Part shown: in pieces, positions 60,321 through 64,000 of the stretch
Layout of the letters: each line of letters begins with the position of its first letter
Numbering within the stretch: position 1 is the first letter of the stretch
DNA from: Duganella qianjiadongensis
Lineage (GTDB): Bacteria; Pseudomonadota; Gammaproteobacteria; Burkholderiales; Burkholderiaceae_D
DNA length: 64,000 nucleotides
Direction: 5' to 3'
Assembly (NCBI RefSeq): GCF_009857915.1
Contig: NZ_WWCM01000008.1
Location: 62,001 to 126,000 of the forward strand
Program-made: the position numbers and the translations under genes
Notes under the pieces: model-generated
The model's database searches: none
Told to the model about the DNA's origin: nothing
Seen by the model: only the letters and a program-made list of their open reading frames with translations

Positions 60321-61718
60321 TTAGCCGGCCAGCTGGGCGCGTACGCGCGCAATCGCTTTGCGTACCTGCGCCGGGGCGGTGCCGCCCACGTGGTCACGTG
60401 CGGCTACCGAGCCTTCCAGCGTCAGCACGGCGAACACGTCGTCGCCGATGAGCGGCGAGAAGGCGCGCAGCTGTTCCAGCGTCATTTCCGCCAGATCGAT
60501 CTTCAGGCCGTCGCAGGCGCGTACGGCGTGGGCCACGGCTTCGTGGGCGTCACGGAATGGCAGGCCTTTTTTCACCAGATAATCGGCCAGATCGGTCGCG
60601 GTGGCGTAACCCTGCAGGGCGGCAGCACGCATGGCGTCCGGTTTGACGCTGATGCCGCCGGCCATGTCGGCGAAGATGCGCAGCGTATCGACCACGGTAT
60701 CGACGGTATCGAACAGCGGTTCCTTGTCTTCCTGATTGTCCTTGTTGTAGGCCAGCGGCTGGCCTTTCATCAGGGTCAGCAGGCCCATCAGGTGGCCGTA
60801 GACGCGGCCGGTCTTGCCGCGCGCTAGTTCCGGCACATCCGGATTTTTCTTCTGCGGCATGATGGACGAGCCGGTGCAGAAACGGTCGGCAATATCGATA
60901 AAGCCGACCCGCGGGCTCATCCAGATAACCAGTTCTTCCGACATGCGCGACACGTGGGTCATGATCAGCGATGCGGCAGCGGTGAATTCGATGGCGAAGT
61001 CGCGGTCCGATACGGCGTCCAGCGAGTTGTGGCAGACGTCGTCGAAGCCCAGCGTTCTGGCCACGCGCTCGCGGTCGATCGGGAATGTGGTGCCGGCCAG
61101 TGCGGCGGCGCCCAGCGGCAGGCGGTTGACGCGCTTGCGGCAGTCCAGCATACGCTCGGCATCGCGGCCGAACATTTCCACGTAGGCCAGCATGTGGTGG
61201 CCGAAGGTGATCGGCTGGGCGACCTGCATGTGGGTAAAGCCGGGCAGGATGGTGTCGGCGTTTTTCTCGGCCAGATCGACCAGCGCGCTGCGCAGCGCGT
61301 GCAGCAGGACCAGCACGTCGTCGATGGCAGTGCGCACATACAGACGGATGTCGGTGGCCACCTGGTCGTTACGCGAACGGCCCGTGTGCAAACGCTTGCC
61401 GGCATCGCCTACCAGTTCGGTCAGGCGTTTTTCGATATTCAGGTGTACATCTTCCAGATCGAGCAGCCACTCGAAAGTACCGGCTTCGATTTCGGCGCTG
61501 ATCTGTGCCATGCCACGTTCGATTTCGGCGCGGTCTGCCGCGCTGATGATGCCCTGCGCGGCCAGCATTTCGGCGTGGGCCAGCGAACCCTGAATGTCGG
61601 CTTTGGCCATGCGCTTGTCAAAGAAGACAGAGGCCGTGTAGCGTTTGACGAGGTCGGAAACAGGTTCGTTGAAGCGGGCCGACCAGGCTTCCGCTTTTTT
61701 TGAAAATTGATCAGTCAT
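60321..61718 (-). CDS. argH: Argininosuccinate lyase
   Basis: ArgH splits argininosuccinate into arginine and fumarate, the last step of arginine synthesis. The 465-residue protein has the fumarase-superfamily signature [11 protein letters not shown] at 283-293, [13 protein letters not shown] at 111-123 and the SDRDFAIEF stretch near 237-245. Length matches the family. It lies alone as an arginine gene here; upstream on the minus strand are a YfcC-type carrier and a desuccinylase-like gene that might feed it but are separated by 186 bases. Confidence 0.96.
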   Translation of the reverse strand: MTDQFSKKAEAWSARFNEPVSDLVKRYTASVFFDKRMAKADIQGSLAHAEMLAAQGIISAADRAEIERGMAQISAEIEAGTFEWLLDLEDVHLNIEKRLTELVGDAGKRLHTGRSRNDQVATDIRLYVRTAIDDVLVLLHALRSALVDLAEKNADTILPGFTHMQVAQPITFGHHMLAYVEMFGRDAERMLDCRKRVNRLPLGAAALAGTTFPIDRERVARTLGFDDVCHNSLDAVSDRDFAIEFTAAASLIMTHVSRMSEELVIWMSPRVGFIDIADRFCTGSSIMPQKKNPDVPELARGKTGRVYGHLMGLLTLMKGQPLAYNKDNQEDKEPLFDTVDTVVDTLRIFADMAGGISVKPDAMRAAALQGYATATDLADYLVKKGLPFRDAHEAVAHAVRACDGLKIDLAEMTLEQLRAFSPLIGDDVFAVLTLEGSVAARDHVGGTAPAQVRKAIARVRAQLAG

Positions 61719-61769
61719 ATAAAAGATAAAGGCAGGGGCAGAGGGGAGTGCTGAATAATGTCAACCGTG

Positions 61770-61802
61770 ATTATAAACCGCGGCTGCTCAAAAATATGTC
61801 AA
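61770..61802 (-). promoter_or_regulatory. Possible argH promoter
   Basis: On the minus strand TTGACA (61802-61797) and TATAAT (61775-61770) match both consensus hexamers but are 21 bases apart, which is too long for good function. The leader would be about 45 bases. ATGTCAACC occurs at 61758-61766 and again at 61796-61804. Confidence 0.35.
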
Positions 61803-61904
61803 CCTTGCGATTTTGCCCACCAAAATCCGGCCACGCCCCCTGATTTTGCGCCACTTGTTGCCCTGCCGCCCCCGACTTTGCCTTAATGTTAACTGCTGGC
61901 CCGC

Positions 61905-63329
61905 CTACTGCCAGTTCATCAGGCAAGGCGGCACCAGTATCGCCAGTGCCAGCACGGCATAGATCAGCTGCAGCGGAATCATCCACTTGGCCCAGGTAAT
62001 CCACGGTATGCGGGCCAGTGCCAGCACGCCTACCGTGATGCCCGAAGTGGGGATCATCGGCGTGGTCAGTTCGCCCAGCTGGAAAGCCAGAATCGCCGTC
62101 TGGCGCGTCACGCCCACCAGATCGGACAGCGGCGCCATGATGGGCATGGTCAGCGCGGCCTGACCGCTGCCGGAGTGGATGAAGAAGTTGATCACGGTCT
62201 GGATGCCGAACATTTTCCACGCGGCGAACACCGGCAGCGAGGACTGCACCAGCGGCATCAGCCCGTGCAGCATGGTGTCGATGATGTGGGCATCGCGTGC
62301 CAGTATCATGGTGCCGCGTGCCAGCGCAATCACCAGCGCCGTGCCGACCAGATCGCGCGCGCCCTGGATGAAGCTCTCGACGATCTGGGTGGAATCGAGC
62401 TGGCCAACCAGACCGATGATGATGCCCATCACGAGGAACAGCGCAGCGATTTCATCGATATACCAGTCATAGCCCACCACGCCGCCCACCATGATGGCCA
62501 GCGATGCGACAAAGATGGTCAGCACCAGCTTGTGGCGGCCGGTGATGCCATGGAAGTCGCCCAGACCGTGCGGCTGCTCCCTGCGTTTTTCTACGTCGAG
62601 CGCATAGGTAGGGCTCAGCTGCGGGTTCTTCTTGACGCGCGCGGCGTACCACATCAGGAAAGCGATGGTGACGCCGGTGGCAATCACCCATACGATCAGG
62701 CGGTAGCCCCAGCCCGAGAATACGGGCACGCCGGCGATGCCCTGCGCGATGCCGACGTTGAACGGGTTGAGGAAGGCCGCGCCAAAACCCACCTGCGAGC
62801 CGAGAAAGGGTATCGACACGCCGGTGACTGTGTCATAGCCCAGCGCCAGTGCCAGCGGCACGAAGATCATCACGAAGGGAATGGCTTCCTCGTTCATGCC
62901 GAAGGTGGCGCCGCCTATCGAGAACATGGTGACGAACACGGGGATCAGTGCTTTCTGGATAAAGGGCGAGCTGTCATGCGCACGCGCCAGTGCCTTGATC
63001 ATGGCGTCCACCGCCTCGGTCTTCTGCAGCACGGCGAAGGCGCCGCCCACCACCAGCACAAAGCCGATGATCAGCGCTGCTTCCACGAAGCCCTTGATGG
63101 GCGCCTTGACCAGTGCCGTTACGCCCTGCGGTACGCTGGGGATGTAGTGGAAACTGGCCGGATCGATCAGCTGCTTGCCGTTGACCAGATGGGTATCGTA
63201 TTTACCGCCCGGTACCAGCCACGTTGCCGCTGCAATCAGCGCCAGAATGATGAACAGCAGGACAAAAGTATGCGGCAGCTTGAATTTCTTTTTGCTGCCC
63301 GGGGCGGCATGCATGCTAGGGGTGCTCAT
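61905..63329 (-). CDS. YfcC/DcuC-family membrane carrier
   Basis: This 474-residue inner-membrane protein has about 12 hydrophobic helices and the YfcC/DcuC pattern: FVLLFIILALIAAATWLVPGG, GGATFGMNEEAIPFVMIFVPLALALGYDTVTG, GSQVGFGAAFLNPFNVGIAQGIAG, and HSGSGQAALTMPIMAPLSDLVG near the C-terminus. The family imports or exports C4-dicarboxylates, short-chain acids or amino acids. It starts 12 bases after the desuccinylase-like gene, so the two are one unit. An N-acylamino acid or dicarboxylate substrate is inference. Confidence 0.9.
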   Translation of the reverse strand: MSTPSMHAAPGSKKKFKLPHTFVLLFIILALIAAATWLVPGGKYDTHLVNGKQLIDPASFHYIPSVPQGVTALVKAPIKGFVEAALIIGFVLVVGGAFAVLQKTEAVDAMIKALARAHDSSPFIQKALIPVFVTMFSIGGATFGMNEEAIPFVMIFVPLALALGYDTVTGVSIPFLGSQVGFGAAFLNPFNVGIAQGIAGVPVFSGWGYRLIVWVIATGVTIAFLMWYAARVKKNPQLSPTYALDVEKRREQPHGLGDFHGITGRHKLVLTIFVASLAIMVGGVVGYDWYIDEIAALFLVMGIIIGLVGQLDSTQIVESFIQGARDLVGTALVIALARGTMILARDAHIIDTMLHGLMPLVQSSLPVFAAWKMFGIQTVINFFIHSGSGQAALTMPIMAPLSDLVGVTRQTAILAFQLGELTTPMIPTSGITVGVLALARIPWITWAKWMIPLQLIYAVLALAILVPPCLMNWQ

Positions 63330-63341
63330 GGGCGAACTTTC

Positions 63342-64000
63342 TTATTGGCTCAGCAGATCACCGGCGCGGTAGGCCGTGGCACTGGCGATTTTGCCGATGT
63401 TCATGCCGCGGATCACATGGCGGTGAGCGCTGCGGGCGAAGAATACGCCTGCCACGCCAGCGTGGATCACGCTGGTTTCGCCGCTGACCGGATCGATGAT
63501 GTCGGCAATCGCATCGCCGGCGGCCACGCGCTCGCCCAGATCGCGCGTGTACACAAGGATGCCGGGATGCGGCGCATACAGCGGCTCCACGCCTTCCAGC
63601 GGAGTGGCTTCGCACAGCGGCGCAGGCAGTACGCGCGCCGCTGCTTCGGCCTCGGCATCGGTGGCCAGCACTACGCCGTTCAGCATGAGGAATTGCAGCA
63701 GGCCGGCGGCATCCTTCTGCGCCAGCGCGTAGTGCACTTCCTGCTCGCCGCGCAGTTCCACCGTGGTGGACACACAGGCTGGCGGAATAGGGTAGCGTCC
63801 TTCGAAGTGGCGCTCCAGATCCCACCACAGGCGGCTACAGGCTTCGTCGAAAGGTTCGCCGCCAGCCTGATAGGCCAGCAGCACGGCATGCGCGCCCATG
63901 ATGGCCGCCAGTGGCGCCACCGCATCGGCCAGCGGCGTGCCGGCGTAGATATGCAGCGCGGCTTCGTTGTCGCAGTGCAGATCGAGCACGATGTCGGCAT
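63342..64000 (-). CDS. Succinylglutamate desuccinylase/aspartoacylase-family protein (cut by window edge)
   Basis: The C-terminal about 219 residues are visible. At the truncated end the frame reads ADIVLDLHCDNEA, the zinc-binding DLH region of the AstE/AspA family, and the last 70 residues form the beta-barrel tail (YAPHPGILVYTRDLGERVAAGDAIADIIDP, then GVFFARSAHRHVIRGMNIGKIA). The family hydrolyses N-acyl amino acids such as N-succinylglutamate or N-acetylaspartate. The start lies beyond 64000. It is followed after 12 bases by the YfcC-family carrier gene. Confidence 0.85.
   Translation of the reverse strand, partial: ADIVLDLHCDNEAALHIYAGTPLADAVAPLAAIMGAHAVLLAYQAGGEPFDEACSRLWWDLERHFEGRYPIPPACVSTTVELRGEQEVHYALAQKDAAGLLQFLMLNGVVLATDAEAEAAARVLPAPLCEATPLEGVEPLYAPHPGILVYTRDLGERVAAGDAIADIIDPVSGETSVIHAGVAGVFFARSAHRHVIRGMNIGKIASATAYRAGDLLSQ

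Noticed and set aside
1..64000. CRISPR arrays, insertion sequences, prophage genes, tRNA or rRNA genes
   Set aside because: No regularly spaced direct repeats, transposase or integrase motifs, or recognisable tRNA cloverleaf or rRNA sequence were found on reading both strands.

Overview
The window is a gene-dense, G+C-rich chromosomal segment from a betaproteobacterium of the order Burkholderiales. The best guess is Oxalobacteraceae (Massilia/Duganella/Janthinobacterium type). This rests on the DUF2863 gene, the yjgA-mog cluster divergent from pmbA, a hut operon of the HutF/HutG type, a paa cluster with PaaX, and the many secreted metalloproteases. No rRNA, tRNA, insertion sequence, phage gene or CRISPR array was seen.

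Layout. 1-2.4 kb: the start of an MsbA-like ABC exporter, divergent from an exported YtcJ-type amidohydrolase. 2.5-9.9 kb: a complete histidine-utilisation operon, hutU-H-G-F-D-I. It degrades histidine through formiminoglutamate and formylglutamate, and its promoter carries a HutC-like palindrome in the spacer. 9.9-14.2 kb: a large exported zinc metalloprotease, then a DMT exporter and GNAT pair. 14.4-17.6 kb: a 45-residue membrane peptide gene, an Mpo1-like protein, a uracil/hypoxanthine-DNA-glycosylase-like protein, an AT-richer gene that looks like an ADP-ribosyltransferase effector, and a GNAT. 17.6-26 kb (minus strand): a BACON/beta-propeller lipoprotein, a transglutaminase-like/TPR lipoprotein, an HDOD-DUF2863 pair, and a chemoreceptor cotranscribed with a secreted Cache-domain protein.

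26-38.6 kb: a KamA-type radical SAM, MFS and prolyl-4-hydroxylase-like operon; an FAA hydrolase; a class III aminotransferase; a CMD-family protein; yjgA-mog-esterase divergent from pmbA; a cytosolic-carboxypeptidase-like M14 enzyme; and an orphan Tat-exported TRAP binding protein. 38.6-50.4 kb: a phenylacetate catabolic cluster, paaX divergent from paaABCDE-G-H-I-J-Y-Z, which turns phenylacetyl-CoA into acetyl-CoA and succinyl-CoA precursors. paaK and paaF are not in the window. 50.4-57 kb: an M24 peptidase and two tandem M4 thermolysin-like proteases. 57-64 kb: an ACT-domain protein with a structured leader, TRAP permeases (DctM/DctQ) without an adjacent binding protein, argH, a YfcC-family carrier and a truncated succinylglutamate-desuccinylase-like gene.

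Together the genes describe a protein- and amino-acid-scavenging soil or water bacterium: secreted proteases, peptidases, histidine and phenylacetate catabolism, and carboxylate uptake. The most novel-looking items are the ADP-ribosyltransferase-like gene at 15.8 kb, the KamA/MFS/hydroxylase operon, the bacterial CCP-type carboxypeptidase, the ACT-domain gene with its hairpin leader, and a 10-bp periodic repeat inside the paa operon. All functions are read from sequence patterns by eye. No database search was run.
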